A stretch of 64,000 nucleotides of DNA from an uncultured Planktomarina sp. GTDB lineage: Bacteria > Pseudomonadota > Alphaproteobacteria > Rhodobacterales > Rhodobacteraceae. Location: the NCBI GenBank assembly GCA_905182455.1, contig CAJJBJ010000002.1, positions 372,001-436,000 on the forward strand. Reading direction: 5' to 3'. The stretch's first letter is position 1. The number at the start of each line of letters is the position of its first letter. This document shows positions 18,980 to 29,577 of the stretch, one piece after another. Position numbers and translations under genes: made by a program. The notes under the pieces were generated by a model. It was not told the DNA's origin, ran no database searches, and was given only the letters and a program-made list of their open reading frames with translations.

Positions 18980-21900
18980 CTAGTTCTGCTCTGGTGCTTT
19001 GCGGCGAAAAATCTCTCGAAACATCCCCGGGGTAAACAATGACAGCGGATTCACAGCCGTCTCGGGTTCTTCAATAGCACCGCCCAGCGTAAAGTTGAAC
19101 CCAATCAAGCCCTCCCCGCGCCGCGTCAAAAACGCCCCTATGCCATTGAGCAAATAAAACGGCGACAACACCCCCTGCAAATCCAATTCTTTGCGCTTTG
19201 TGTTGATATAGCCATCCAAAGACATGCCAAGTGAGGGGCCTACGGCGCTGGATTCATAGATCGTAAACAGCTCGTTTTTCAAGTTAAATGTACCATTGAT
19301 CGTATCAAAGAAGATACCCTTGCCGTCCATTTGATCCAACAGGCCGACGATAGAGGCCGCGCTCAGAAGTTGCGCCACCTGCGGGGCATCCTTGATCCGC
19401 ACATCACTTATCTTTAAATCACCATTCCAGCCGCCCTCATGCGGGGTCAAGAGCAGAGTCATCAAGCCGCCATTGGCTTGGCGCAACAGCCCCGCATCAC
19501 GCAGCGCCCCACCAGCATCTTGTGATACCAAATCCAAGCGCAGGTTGTCATCGTGACCCGACATTCTGCCAGAGATCAGCGTACCTCCATTGACCTTGCC
19601 CGAAAACAGCCCCCCCGCACTTAACCCATCGGAAAACTCAGCCGCTACATTGGTCAGCGTCAAACTGTCAGAGATTTGCAGCTGCCGCAGGTTGACCGCC
19701 AATGGCGCCGCAGGACCCGCATCGCCCGCATCTTGCGATGTAGATTGTGGGAATTTGCGAAGATCCAAGCTGCCATCGGTCACCAAAATCCGCATCGGCT
19801 TACCGGCGCCACGGTTGACCAAAGTGACCTCTGCCGAGAGCCAATTGGCTATCTGTAAATCTTTAAGCACCACCTGCTCGAGCCCTTCCGGGCCAAAATC
19901 AACCCGGCCGGCGGTAGACAGCCCCGCCGCCTTAAACGTGAAATCATCCACAGTCATCGGCTTGGTGAAGGCCCCAGAGACCTTTAATTCGCCCAAGGTC
20001 ATGCGGTTTTTAGACCACTTCAACGCAGGGACTTGCAGGCTCGCCCCTTCAAAATTGGAGGTGAGTTCAAACGCAACCGGCGTATCTTTCACAATATCCA
20101 ACGTTAGATTACCCACAGTCTTTCCCGAAAGGCCACCCGTCGGCAGAGCAATGTTCAACGCCGCCAAAGATTTATTTGTCAGTTCAAGTTGAGCCTCAAC
20201 TTTGCTCGCAATGCCAGGGGAGCCCAAGGGCTGGGTCCAGCTGCCGTCAAATGGTACGCCAGATAGGCTGCCGGCTCCAGAGATTTTCAATTCTGTAGGC
20301 ACGACGGATAGGCTCATCGTTTTGGCAGACAACATCCGCCCGGGCACCAGAATTTTGCTACGGACATTCTGCAAAAACCCGGTCAAATCAAAATCTACCT
20401 CTTCCGGCTTCACGCTTTTTTTCAATCGGGTTTGAACCTCCGTTTCAAAGGTGATCTGTCCGGTGACATCCCCGACACCGCGCTTGGCCTTGGTGGGAAT
20501 TTCAAAGGGCTTGTTGTCCAGCAAGGACATGGCGGCATGTATGGGACCGTTGCCCTTCAGTATGAATGTAGCAGGGGGATCGGGAATCTTGGTGGATGGG
20601 ACAAGCATCATTGAGCCATCAAGTATAATCGTGCCACCCTCAGCCGCTTTCACATGCCCCGTTTGCAGGCTCAAAATGAACTCATCATCCTCAAAAGTCC
20701 CATAGCCAATCCCATCCGAGATCACCGGCATAAAGCGCATGAATTTAACTTCAGCTTGATCAAACTGAAAGCTGCTCGCCAAAGTCGCAGGGCCACCAGC
20801 CGCTTGCCGCGCTTGCACGGTTAGGTTTTTGAGGCTGCCTTTTTTGATATTTTCGTTAAACCAGCGCCGGCTTTTGGGTTTCAAAGCCTCAGGCCAAAGG
20901 GTCATGGCAGTTTGCGCATGCACCTCTTGTGCCTCGCCCTGCATGCCAAACGACCACCCCGAAGGCTCCAAACTGGCCTTGCCAGATAGCGATACCTTCG
21001 CTCCGTTTATCTGCGCCAGCAACTTACCAAGATCAATTTGCAGGGGATCATAGTTGATCTTCATTTGCCCCGTGGCCTTAGAGACTGCAACCGGATCACG
21101 CCACCACGGGGTTTTGGATAAAACAGCGTTTTCAACATCAAGATGCAAAACCAAGCCACCTGAGGATTTGCCATTTTCCGCATCAGGCACCAGCAAAGCA
21201 TAGCCCTCCGCCAACAATGACCCCCAATCACTTTGGATCGAGGCCTGGGTGATATTCATGCGCCCCAGTTCTGGCAGATAGGAAAAATAGGTTTTAGCTT
21301 CAGAATAAGATAACTGTGGACTGCCTGCACCGGTGGTCAAACTGCCCTTACCAAAATCCAAAATTGCGTTGATAACACCGAGCTCGCCAAGCGCCCGCGC
21401 GCTTCTGAAGCTGCCTGATAAATTGCCGTCCACAAAGCTCAACCAGGTCAATGCCTTTGATTGCAGCGCGAGGTCTCGGGCCGGAAGATCACGAAACTCG
21501 GCTCCAAGGCTGCCAGCACCGTTGGCTGTGCCGTTGTAAAACAGCCCCAAGGTTGCCAGCTCACCGCCGCCTGTCAGTAAAGCCAAGTCGCCGCGCAGCT
21601 GCAAAACGCCCGCCGCCTGTTTCACGCTGGCACGGCCTCCGTCGAAGGTCCAGGCGCGGCCGTTGAGTCGGTCCACATAATTTACCGTCAGTTGATCCAA
21701 TTGCCCCAGCTCTAGACTAGAAAATTCTGGCTGCTCAAAAAAGGCTTCAGTCGCCTGAAGGATCTCATCCAATGTTTGGGGGCTCTGCCCCGCGCCTGAG
21801 ATCACAAACCCCAGATCAAAGCTGCCATCGCTTTTTCGGGTAACATCAAATATCGCATCCGATAGGAAGACGGAGTTGGGCGCGATACGACCAAATACTA

Positions 21901-22258
21901 AGGCCTTCCCGTCAAACACCACATTCAATACGCCAAATTGCACCCCGGCGCCTGTCTCAGGGTCTGAAAACTGTGCGCCCGTTATAATCAATTTGGGGTT
22001 AAACAATTCCGTCAACGCAATATCAGCACGATCAAAGGTGATATCGGGCAAATTTAGTCTGGCGTTAAGTTCTGCCTGCAATCTGGTCTGCAGGCTTTCG
22101 GGCAAAGGCAAGGTCCGATCCTGCATGACAGCAACCAACAGGCCAAAACACAGCAAGACCGACCAAATCAAAGCGTAAAAAGCCAGCACCATGCGCGACA
22201 TCAGCCTGCGCTTTGGCACAGTTGTGATTTCGACTTCTGGCGTACTCATTTGCGACAT
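18980..22258 (-). CDS. AsmA-like/DUF3971 envelope protein (YhdP/TamB-type, 1092 residues)
   Basis: This large protein has a short cytoplasmic N-terminus, one membrane segment at about residues 22-46 (MVLAFYALIWSVLLCFGLLV) and a periplasmic body of about 1,040 residues with repetitive beta-rich sequence. The DUF3971 region and the AsmA-type C-terminus (FKLxL-style strands near GYINTKRKELDLQGVLSPFY) place it with YhdP/AsmA proteins, which form hydrophobic grooves for phospholipid transport between the membranes. Transport of lipid here is inferred from that family. It is translationally adjacent to queA and divergent from bcp. An alternative ATG lies three codons in. Confidence 0.85.
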   Translation of the reverse strand: MSQMSTPEVEITTVPKRRLMSRMVLAFYALIWSVLLCFGLLVAVMQDRTLPLPESLQTRLQAELNARLNLPDITFDRADIALTELFNPKLIITGAQFSDPETGAGVQFGVLNVVFDGKALVFGRIAPNSVFLSDAIFDVTRKSDGSFDLGFVISGAGQSPQTLDEILQATEAFFEQPEFSSLELGQLDQLTVNYVDRLNGRAWTFDGGRASVKQAAGVLQLRGDLALLTGGGELATLGLFYNGTANGAGSLGAEFRDLPARDLALQSKALTWLSFVDGNLSGSFRSARALGELGVINAILDFGKGSLTTGAGSPQLSYSEAKTYFSYLPELGRMNITQASIQSDWGSLLAEGYALLVPDAENGKSSGGLVLHLDVENAVLSKTPWWRDPVAVSKATGQMKINYDPLQIDLGKLLAQINGAKVSLSGKASLEPSGWSFGMQGEAQEVHAQTAMTLWPEALKPKSRRWFNENIKKGSLKNLTVQARQAAGGPATLASSFQFDQAEVKFMRFMPVISDGIGYGTFEDDEFILSLQTGHVKAAEGGTIILDGSMMLVPSTKIPDPPATFILKGNGPIHAAMSLLDNKPFEIPTKAKRGVGDVTGQITFETEVQTRLKKSVKPEEVDFDLTGFLQNVRSKILVPGRMLSAKTMSLSVVPTELKISGAGSLSGVPFDGSWTQPLGSPGIASKVEAQLELTNKSLAALNIALPTGGLSGKTVGNLTLDIVKDTPVAFELTSNFEGASLQVPALKWSKNRMTLGELKVSGAFTKPMTVDDFTFKAAGLSTAGRVDFGPEGLEQVVLKDLQIANWLSAEVTLVNRGAGKPMRILVTDGSLDLRKFPQSTSQDAGDAGPAAPLAVNLRQLQISDSLTLTNVAAEFSDGLSAGGLFSGKVNGGTLISGRMSGHDDNLRLDLVSQDAGGALRDAGLLRQANGGLMTLLLTPHEGGWNGDLKISDVRIKDAPQVAQLLSAASIVGLLDQMDGKGIFFDTINGTFNLKNELFTIYESSAVGPSLGMSLDGYINTKRKELDLQGVLSPFYLLNGIGAFLTRRGEGLIGFNFTLGGAIEEPETAVNPLSLFTPGMFREIFRRKAPEQN

Positions 22259-22337
22259 TGCTCAGTTAGCCCTTTCAATTTGAGCATCCTGGCCTAAAAT
22301 AAACCCTGCAACAATGCCTCTCAGATAAACCGAGGAT

Positions 22338-22808
22338 ATGATGATCTCAATCGGCGATAAAGCACCAGAATTCAATCTCACAATCGATGGTGGCGCGCAA
22401 TTTGCGCTTTCGGATGCGGCAGGCAAGAACCTTGTCCTGTATTTCTATCCTAAGGATGACACGCCCGGCTGCACCAAAGAGGCCATCGGCTTTTCCGAGC
22501 AACTGGAAAATTTTAACGCGAAGAATACTGTTATCTTAGGCGTTTCGCGCGATACAGTGAAAAAGCATGACAAGTTTATTTGCAAATATGGCCTGCACAT
22601 TCACTTGATTTCCGATGAAGATGGAAGCCTTTGTGAGGCTTTCGGTACTTGGGTCGAAAAACAGATGTATGGCAAAACCTATATGGGCATTGAACGTGCG
22701 ACGTTTTTGATCAACCCACAGGGTGAAATTGCCCATATTTGGCGCAAGGTCAAAGTGCCCGGTCATGTGAAAGATGTATTGGCCACTGTGACAGCGTTAA
22801 ACTCATGA
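22338..22808 (+). CDS. bcp: Thioredoxin-dependent thiol peroxidase (Bcp/PrxQ)
   Basis: This peroxiredoxin reduces hydroperoxides. The peroxidatic cysteine is residue 45 in DDTPGCTKEA. The usual alpha-type resolving cysteine five residues later is replaced by isoleucine (CTKEAIG), but Cys82 in KFICKYGL is where beta-type PrxQ proteins carry theirs, so a Cys45-Cys82 pair is inferred. The start is either of two consecutive ATGs at 22338 and 22341; GAGGA at 22332-22336 favours the second slightly. Its stop overlaps the start of the DUF455 gene by four bases, indicating coupling. Confidence 0.93.
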   Translation: MMISIGDKAPEFNLTIDGGAQFALSDAAGKNLVLYFYPKDDTPGCTKEAIGFSEQLENFNAKNTVILGVSRDTVKKHDKFICKYGLHIHLISDEDGSLCEAFGTWVEKQMYGKTYMGIERATFLINPQGEIAHIWRKVKVPGHVKDVLATVTALNS

Positions 22809-23635
22809 TGCCATTGGCGGAAATGGCCTGCGCTGTCCTGACCACCTCAGACAGTCGGGAAAAACGATTCTGTCGCGCAGGTTGGCAGCGCAGTGGTTTG
22901 AACATCGTCACGCAGATTTGCCCGTTGAGATTGGCACCGCCTCCCCGCCAGATATGCCCGCCCGACCCGATAAGCCCGAGCTGCTGGCCCCACGCGACGC
23001 GCCACGCCGCAAAACCGGATCAGAAGTCAGGTCGCAATGCGCTTTTGCATGCCGTGGCCCATATAGAGCTAAATGCGGTAGATCTGCACTGGGACCTGAT
23101 TGCGCGATTTAGCGCCACGCCCATGCCCATCGGATACTATGATGATTGGGTGAAAGCCGCCGATGAAGAAAGTAAACATTTCAACTTGATGTGCGACTGT
23201 CTTGAAGCGCATGGCAGCTTTTATGGCGCCATGGTCGCCCATGCCGGAATGTGGCGGGCGGCCGAAGACACTGCGGAAGATTTCTTGGGCCGCTTGGCTG
23301 TGGTGCCTATGGTGCTGGAAGCGCGTGGCCTCGACGTCACCCCCAGCATGATCCGCATTTTTGAAAATGCCAAAGACCAACAGGTGGTTGATGCCTTAAA
23401 CGTTATCTATGCCGAAGAAGTCGCCCATGTGGCCTATGGCTCCAAATGGTTTCATTTCTTATGTGGCAGAGACAATATTGACCCCAAGCCAAAATTTCAC
23501 GCGCTGGTACGTCAATACTTTCACGGCGCGCTCAAACCGCCCTTCAACGAGGCAAAACGCGCTGAAGCAGGGATTGCACCTGATTTTTATTGGCCCTTAG
23601 CTGATGAAATGCTACCTCAGCCCGCTATACGCTAA
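22805..23635 (+). CDS. DUF455 ferritin-like protein, frame broken twice as read
   Basis: The protein belongs to the ferritin-like DUF455 family. The C-terminal 190 residues are intact, with HAVAHIELNAVDLHWDL, DEESKHFNLMCDCLE and YAEEVAHVAYGSKWF supplying the E/H metal-ligand pattern. Between about 22865 and 23025 the coding sequence lies one frame over (ILSRRLAAQWFEHRHADLP onward): a base is missing in the A-run at 22860-22864 and an extra base lies near 23021-23031. The two shifts cancel, so the frame stays open but about 54 residues are mis-encoded as read. It overlaps bcp by four bases; a role in oxidative stress or metal handling is an inference. Confidence 0.82.
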   Translation: MMPLAEMACAVLTTSDSREKRFCRAGWQRSGLNIVTQICPLRLAPPPRQICPPDPISPSCWPHATRHAAKPDQKSGRNALLHAVAHIELNAVDLHWDLIARFSATPMPIGYYDDWVKAADEESKHFNLMCDCLEAHGSFYGAMVAHAGMWRAAEDTAEDFLGRLAVVPMVLEARGLDVTPSMIRIFENAKDQQVVDALNVIYAEEVAHVAYGSKWFHFLCGRDNIDPKPKFHALVRQYFHGALKPPFNEAKRAEAGIAPDFYWPLADEMLPQPAIR

Positions 23636-23643
23636 ACCCTATT

Positions 23644-23657
23644 GGCGTAATTACGCC
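23644..23657. repeat. 14-bp perfect palindrome after DUF455 gene
   Basis: GGCGTAATTACGCC is fully self-complementary and lies nine bases after the DUF455 stop codon. It could be a weak hairpin terminator (five-base stem, AATT loop) or an operator for the M23-bactofilin promoter. Confidence 0.4.
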
Positions 23658-23783
23658 GTTTATGGTGACTTTGGACAATTTGATGCAGATTAAGAAATCA
23701 AATTCATTGCGGTAGATTGGCCGGTTGTCTATTAGTAGCTCTAGGCGCCGCATGCGGGGACTAATTCAAGAAAGGATCGAGAT

Positions 23784-25107
23784 TTGTTCACCAAACTTCG
23801 GCTTCGGTTGCATCACTTTCTAGAACGCATAATGCCTGAAAAACGGCTATTCTTACGAACAGATTCCGAAACACGGTTTATGCGCCTTTCCCCTATCTCT
23901 CAGATTATAGCAATATTGGGATCTGCGGCCTTCATCGGCTGGGCAATCATTGCAACGGCCATTGTCTTACTCGACACCATCGGTTCTGGTAATTTTCGTG
24001 ATCAGGCGCGCCGGGATCAAGCCATTTATGAAGAACGCCTAAACGCGCTCGCCTCAGAACGCGACAATCGCTCACAAGAAGCATTGGCCGCCCAACAGCG
24101 TTTCAACACCGCTCTGGAGCAGGTCTCAAGCATGCAGTCCGCACTGCTCACCTCCGAAGATCACCGTCGCGAACTAGAGCGCGGCATCGATGTAATGCAA
24201 GCCACTCTGCGCCGCTCCATGAATCAACGCGAGATCCTACAGGTAGAATTGGACGCCACAGCCACGCAAATTGATCCTGAAAATGGACATAGCCACCGAT
24301 GCGAATACCACTCAGGCCATTGGAAGCACCATGGACTATGTGAACGATACCTTGGCCGATGTATCCCAACAACGCGACTACGCACACGCCCGTTCGCAGC
24401 GAGCCCATGATCAAATGGTCAGCCTTGAGTTAGAAATTCAATTTCTCGAAGAAAAAGCCGATCAAATTTTCCGCCAGCTTGAAGATGCAATGACAATATC
24501 GGTCAAGCCCTTGGATAAAATGTTTCGCAATGCGGGCTTGAACATCGATCGTTTACTGGAACAAATCAAGCGCGGCTATTCCGGCCAAGGCGGGGCCTTG
24601 TCGCCCATTTCCTACATGCCAGATGGCTTGGATGTTGTGGATCCCACGGTTAATCGGGCCAATAATATTTTAAATCAACTCGACAAACTCAACATCTATC
24701 GTATCGCCGCTGAAAAAGCTCCCTTCGCTATGCCGGTCAAAGGAACCTTTCGTTTTACCAGCGGTTACGGCCCTCGTTGGGGCGAAATGCACCGCGGCAC
24801 TGACTTTGCCGCAAAAAGTGGAGCCCCCATTTATGCCACCGCTGATGGTGTGGTGACGCGCGCGGAATGGGGCAGTGGCTATGGCCGTGTTGTCTATGTC
24901 AAACATGCCTTTGGTATCGAAACCCGCTATGCTCATATGGCAAAAATCCGCGTAAAAAAAGGCCAGCGCGTTTCCCGTGGACAAAGGATCGGCGATATGG
25001 GAAACTCTGGGCGATCAACCGGCATTCATCTTCATTATGAAGTGCGTGTAAACGGTAAAGACGTTAATCCGATGATCTATATCAAGGCAGGAAGAGATGT
25101 TTTCTAA
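23784..25107 (+). CDS. M23 peptidoglycan endopeptidase, frame broken once as read
   Basis: The protein has a cytoplasmic N-terminus, one membrane segment at about residues 38-62, a coiled coil (about 70-240) and a C-terminal M23 domain. Zinc ligands are seen in HRGTDFAA (HxxxD) and GIHLHYEVR (HxH). It should cut peptide cross-links of peptidoglycan in the periplasm. The start is a TTG with AGGA seven bases ahead; family members align from this point. A single extra base near 24271-24285 shifts the frame; repaired length is about 440 residues. The next gene, a bactofilin, overlaps its end by 11 bases, a pairing seen in bactofilin-hydrolase shape modules. Confidence 0.88.
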
Positions 25108-25582
25108 AAGCAAAATAAATAACCCAATAACAAAACCTGATACCGCAGCTGCTGCATCGGCCGCGCCTATCAACAAACCTGCGGCAGAATTCAAACCGGC
25201 CGCACCAAAGGCGAAACCGCCTGCGTCGATCCTGTCTTCGGATCTTCAAATCATGGGAAACCTGAAAACCACAGGTGACATTCAGGTTGAAGGTCGTGTA
25301 GATGGTGACATCCGCGCGCATCTGCTGACCATTGGTGAAGGTGCCACGGTTAAAGGCGAAATAATTGCTGATGATGTTGTGGTTAATGGCCATGTAATCG
25401 GCCGTTTACGTGGCTTGAAAGTCCGTCTGACTTCAACCGCGCAGGTTGAAGGTGACATCATCCACAAGACCATCGCGATTGAAAGCGGCGCACATTTTGA
25501 AGGCTCCGTGCAACGCCAAGATGATCCACTGAACCCAGGTTCAGCCCAAAAAGCGGCAGCCTCTGCGGCTCCGAAAGACTAA
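25097..25582 (+). CDS. Bactofilin (polymer-forming cytoskeletal protein)
   Basis: This 161-residue protein has a proline/alanine/lysine-rich tail (residues 1-50), a right-handed beta-helix bactofilin core (about 51-140, regular short repeats such as GDIQVEGRVDGDI and EIIADDVVVNGHVIG) and a flexible end. Bactofilins polymerise without nucleotides under the membrane and recruit cell-wall enzymes. The gene starts inside the last codons of the M23 gene, so the pair is co-translated. A terminator follows the stop. Confidence 0.93.
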   Translation: MFSKSKINNPITKPDTAAAASAAPINKPAAEFKPAAPKAKPPASILSSDLQIMGNLKTTGDIQVEGRVDGDIRAHLLTIGEGATVKGEIIADDVVVNGHVIGRLRGLKVRLTSTAQVEGDIIHKTIAIESGAHFEGSVQRQDDPLNPGSAQKAAASAAPKD

Positions 25583-25600
25583 AGCTAAGTTTCAATATTA

Positions 25601-25633
25601 AAAAAGGGCGCGGCTTTGGCTGCGCCTTTTTTG
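25601..25633. terminator. Bidirectional terminator between bactofilin and prfB
   Basis: A-tract plus GGGCGC pairs with GCGCCT plus T-tract around a ten-base loop. The flanking A and T runs let it work for both convergent genes. Confidence 0.85.
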
Positions 25634-25636
25634 TTT

Positions 25637-26761
25637 CTATTCGCTCTTTGCGTCGGCCCGCGATTTACCAGAGACATTCATCGCCAAAGTAGCCGCCATC
25701 AACCCATCCAAATCACCATCCAACACGCCTTTTGTATCAGAAGTTTCATAGGAGGTGCGCAGGTCTTTCACCATCTGATAGGGCTGCAACACATAGCTGC
25801 GGATTTGATTGCCCCAACCTGCATCGCCCTTATTGTCATGGGCTTCATTGATCGCAGCGTTGCGACGGTCCAGCTCCATTTGATACAGGCGTGACTTCAA
25901 AGCTTTCATCGCAATATCCCGGTTTTGGTGTTGTGATTTTTCGGAACTGGTCACCACTATTCCGGTCGGAAAGTGTGTGATGCGCACGGCGGAATCAGTG
26001 GTGTTCACGTGCTGACCACCAGCACCCGAACTACGATAGGTGTCCAGACGAATATCAGAAGGGTTAACCTCGATATCAATATTGTCATCCACCACTGGAT
26101 AAACCCAAATCGAGCAAAAAGACGTATGCCGTTTGGCCGCCGCGTCAAAGGGGCTGATGCGCACCAAGCGATGCACGCCAGACTCGGATTTCAACCAACC
26201 ATAGGCATTATGCCCAGTGATTTTATAAGATGCGGACTTAATACCAGCTTCTTCGCCTGCGGTCTCTGATTGCAGTTCGACCGTATAGCCCTTCTTCTCA
26301 GCCCATCGCACATACATGCGGGCCAGCATCAAAGCCCAGTCACAGCTCTCAGTACCCCCAGCGCCAGAGTTGATCTCCAAGAAGGTGTCATTGCTGTCAG
26401 CCTCTCCGTCCAAGAGCGCTTCTAGCTCTTTTTCACCAGCGGTTTTTGCAAGAGCCTTCAGCGCGTTTTCTGCGTCTTTCACCACCTCGAGATCTTCTTC
26501 CAACTCGCCAAGTTCAATCATTTCCAGATTGTCCGATAGATCTTGTTTGATACCCTCATAGATAGATATCGCGTCCACCAGCAACTGCCGGTCGCGCATC
26601 AACTTCTGCGCACGCTCTTGATCATCCCAAAGGCTAGGATCTTCAATTATCGCATTGAATTCTTCCAACCGATAAGGCGCGGTTTCATAATCCAAACGCT
26701 TGGCCAAAAGCGCAAGGGATTTCTCTATGGCTCCCACCACATTTGTCATTTCTGCGCGCAT
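25637..26761 (-). CDS. prfB: Peptide chain release factor 2
   Basis: RF2 releases nascent peptides at UAA and UGA codons. The 374 residues carry the stop-codon recognition region with VRISPFDAAAKR (SPF tripeptide) near residue 205 and the catalytic GGQ in SSGAGGQHVNTTDSAVR near 245. The reading frame is continuous from ATG 26761, so the programmed +1 frameshift known from E. coli prfB is absent here. Its end shares a bidirectional terminator with the bactofilin gene. PBP1a lies upstream on the same strand. Confidence 0.97.
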   Translation of the reverse strand: MRAEMTNVVGAIEKSLALLAKRLDYETAPYRLEEFNAIIEDPSLWDDQERAQKLMRDRQLLVDAISIYEGIKQDLSDNLEMIELGELEEDLEVVKDAENALKALAKTAGEKELEALLDGEADSNDTFLEINSGAGGTESCDWALMLARMYVRWAEKKGYTVELQSETAGEEAGIKSASYKITGHNAYGWLKSESGVHRLVRISPFDAAAKRHTSFCSIWVYPVVDDNIDIEVNPSDIRLDTYRSSGAGGQHVNTTDSAVRITHFPTGIVVTSSEKSQHQNRDIAMKALKSRLYQMELDRRNAAINEAHDNKGDAGWGNQIRSYVLQPYQMVKDLRTSYETSDTKGVLDGDLDGLMAATLAMNVSGKSRADAKSE

Positions 26762-26846
26762 ATCAAACCTACCGGATCATTAAAATTGAATTGTGAAGGG
26801 TCTATCCAAGCCAGCCACCCTTGCCAAGCGGCAGCGGTGATTTTCC

Positions 26847-29442
26847 TCAGTAGAGTCCGCCAGAAGAGATTGACCCGAAGGAGGCCTGTGGCGCGACTTT
26901 TATCGTCCGGCCCGATGAGGTGATGACCTGTTGCATCGCCTCAGTCTCGCCCAGCTCAAACATTGGCATATTGCCGCTCACCTGAAAGCCTCCATCGAAG
27001 GCCACACCAAAAATGGGCTCGCTGCCCTCTCGGAAAAACTCAGCCACCACATGGTCCCCCTCAGCGCCCTCTTGCAAACGCGCACCGGTGAATCGGTCAA
27101 TATTGATGAATGTGCCATTTTCCGGTACGTTAAACTCACCGGCACCATAGCGCTCGATAGCCACTTCCATGAAACGGTTGAATACCGGCCCACACATGCC
27201 ACCGCCACCTGCCCCGCGGCCCAGAGGCGCTGGCTGGTCCATCCCCATATAGCAGCCCGCCACGATATTGCTTGTAAACCCTAAAAACCAAACGTCTTTA
27301 GCCTCATTGGTCGTACCTGTCTTGCCAGCCACAGGCACAGGAAGGTTTACCGTGCGGCTCGCCGTGCCGCGTTGCACCACGCCTTCCATCATGGAAGTCA
27401 GCTGATAGGCAGTGACCTGATCCATTACCCGTTCACGGTTCGACACAATCGTCGGCAGCCACCCCGCCATAAGACCAGTGAGTTTACACTCATCACAGCT
27501 GCGCTCATCGTGTAAAAATACGGTTTTCCCACTACGGTCTTGTACACGGTCGACCAAGGTTGGTTGTACCCGCTCGCCACCATTGGCGAACATCGCATAG
27601 GCAGAGACCATTTTGTAAAGCGTGGTTTCTTCCGATCCGAGCGAGGCCGACAAATAGGGCTTCATATTGTCGTAAACACCGAATTTCTCTGCATAGGTCG
27701 CGATGGTCTCCATGCCCAGTTCTTGTGCCAAACGCACAGTCATTAAGTTACGCGATTGCTCAATGCCCAAGCGCACCGGGCTTGCCCCATAGAATTTGTC
27801 AGAATAGTTTTTTGGTCGCCATAGTCCCTGTGGCGTATCCACCTCAATTGGCGCATCGATCACTAAGGTCGCAGGGCTATAGCCGCTATCCAGAGCTGCG
27901 GCATAGACAAAGGGTTTGAACGAGGAGCCTGGCTGCCGGTTGGCTTGGGTGGCACGGTTAAACACAGAATGCTGATAAGAAAACCCACCCTGCATCGCAA
28001 TCACGCGGCCGGTATGCACATCCATGGCCACAAATCCGCCCTGAATTTTAGGCACTTGGCGCAGTGACCAGTTGATAAAGGTGCCATCGGTTTCATCCAA
28101 AATTGGCGCAACCAGAATGACATCTCCCACCGAAAGCAGATCCTTGACTTGCTTGACAGTGTTGCGGCTGATACTGTCGTTACTTTTCTGTTTTTTAGCC
28201 CATGTCACATCTTTGGCCGACAGGATATGCGCGTCGCCCTCCAGACCCTCAATACCCAAACGCGCATCGTTCTTTAACAGCTCCAGCACCACAGCGGGGC
28301 GCCATTTTTGATTGATGGTGATATCGCGCGGTATGGTTAGGCCTTGTAATACATCGCGCCATGTGCCCAGTAGATCTGCGGCAATCGACAGTCCAGCACC
28401 GTGATAGACACCCTGAGCACGGTCGTAATCCTCCAAACCCAAACGCAGGCTTTGGGCCGCAACCTCTTGCAAGGTTGGGTCAATCGTGGCGCGAACGGAA
28501 TAGCCACCGGTGAAAAATTCAGCCTCCCCAAAATCGCGGGTCAATTGCCGGCGAATTTCGTCAGTCGGATAATCGCGCGGTGGCAGGCCACTGCGAAAGC
28601 TCAGAAAGTCCCCGTTTTGTACGGTTCTCAAAGGCTGTTTGCGAGCCAGATCATAGGCAACATCCGACAAAAACCCATTCTCATTCATCTCACGCAACAC
28701 GAAATTGCGCCGCAACACGGCCCGCTCACGCTGGCGCACCGGGTGATATTGCGAGGGTGCCTTTGGCAGGGCCGCAAGATAGGCGACCTCTTCCGGTAAA
28801 AGATCCTTCAGAGATTTGTTGAAATAGGTCTGCGCAGCCGCGGCCACACCAAATGAGTTTTGACCTAAAAAAATCTCGTTAAGATAGAGCTCCAGAATGC
28901 CATCCTTGTCCAAGGTGCCTTCAATGCGCGTGGCCAAAATGATTTCCTTGATCTTGCGTTCCGCAGAGCGCGAACCGTCCAGACAGGAAGTTTTTCATTA
29001 CCTGCTGCGTGATGGTCGAGGCTCCGCGCAGGTTCTCCCCTCGAGACACAATCGCATCCCGCAGAGCGGCGGCCATCCCAGCTGGATCATAGCCTGCGTG
29101 GCTGTAGAAATTTTTATCCTCAGCCGAAATGAAGGCCGCTTTCACCAAATCAGGAATTTCATCAGCGGCGGCAAATAAACGGCGCTCGGTAGCAAATTCA
29201 TCAATGATATGACCTTCACCGGAATAAATACGGCTGATGGTTTTGGGCTGGTAACTGGCCAATTCATCATGGCCCGGCAAGCCTTTGCCATAGATGACAA
29301 ACACCGCCCCCAACACCAAAGACCCAAAGATGGCCGCAAGGGTCATTGTCGAGAAGATCGCACCAAAAATGCGCAGCCCAAACATCCCTGCCCGAAGGCA
29401 GAGCCGCGCTATGAAATTCCTGATGGCACTTAAGCTTGGCAT
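26847..29442 (-). CDS. mrcA: Penicillin-binding protein 1A, frame broken once as read
   Basis: This class A PBP polymerises and cross-links peptidoglycan. It has an N-terminal membrane segment (about residues 25-50), a GT51 transglycosylase domain (AEDKNFYSHAGYDPAG and GASTITQQVMKNFL) and a transpeptidase domain with the SxxK serine in PGSSFKPFVY, an SRN motif and KTGTT. In gene orientation one extra base near 28981-28986 shifts the frame; the repaired stretch reads LDGSRSAERKIKEIILATRI, as expected for the family. Repaired length is about 865 residues. Because PBP1A is a key enzyme, sequence error is more likely than true loss. It sits beside the M23-bactofilin pair. Confidence 0.93.
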
Positions 29443-29577
29443 GGATCATTTTTCCCGGTGTTTAAGTTTCTATATGATGTGCGCCGGCTCAGGTCAAAAC
29501 ACGATTGCGTTGTTCATGCGCGGCAAGCTGCACAAATGCACAACGTGGGTTCAAGCCGGCCAAGTTCTGCCTAAATA

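Noticed and set aside
25637-26761. Programmed frameshift in prfB
   Set aside because: The RF2 frame is continuous with no internal stop near codon 25, so the E. coli-type autoregulatory frameshift is absent.
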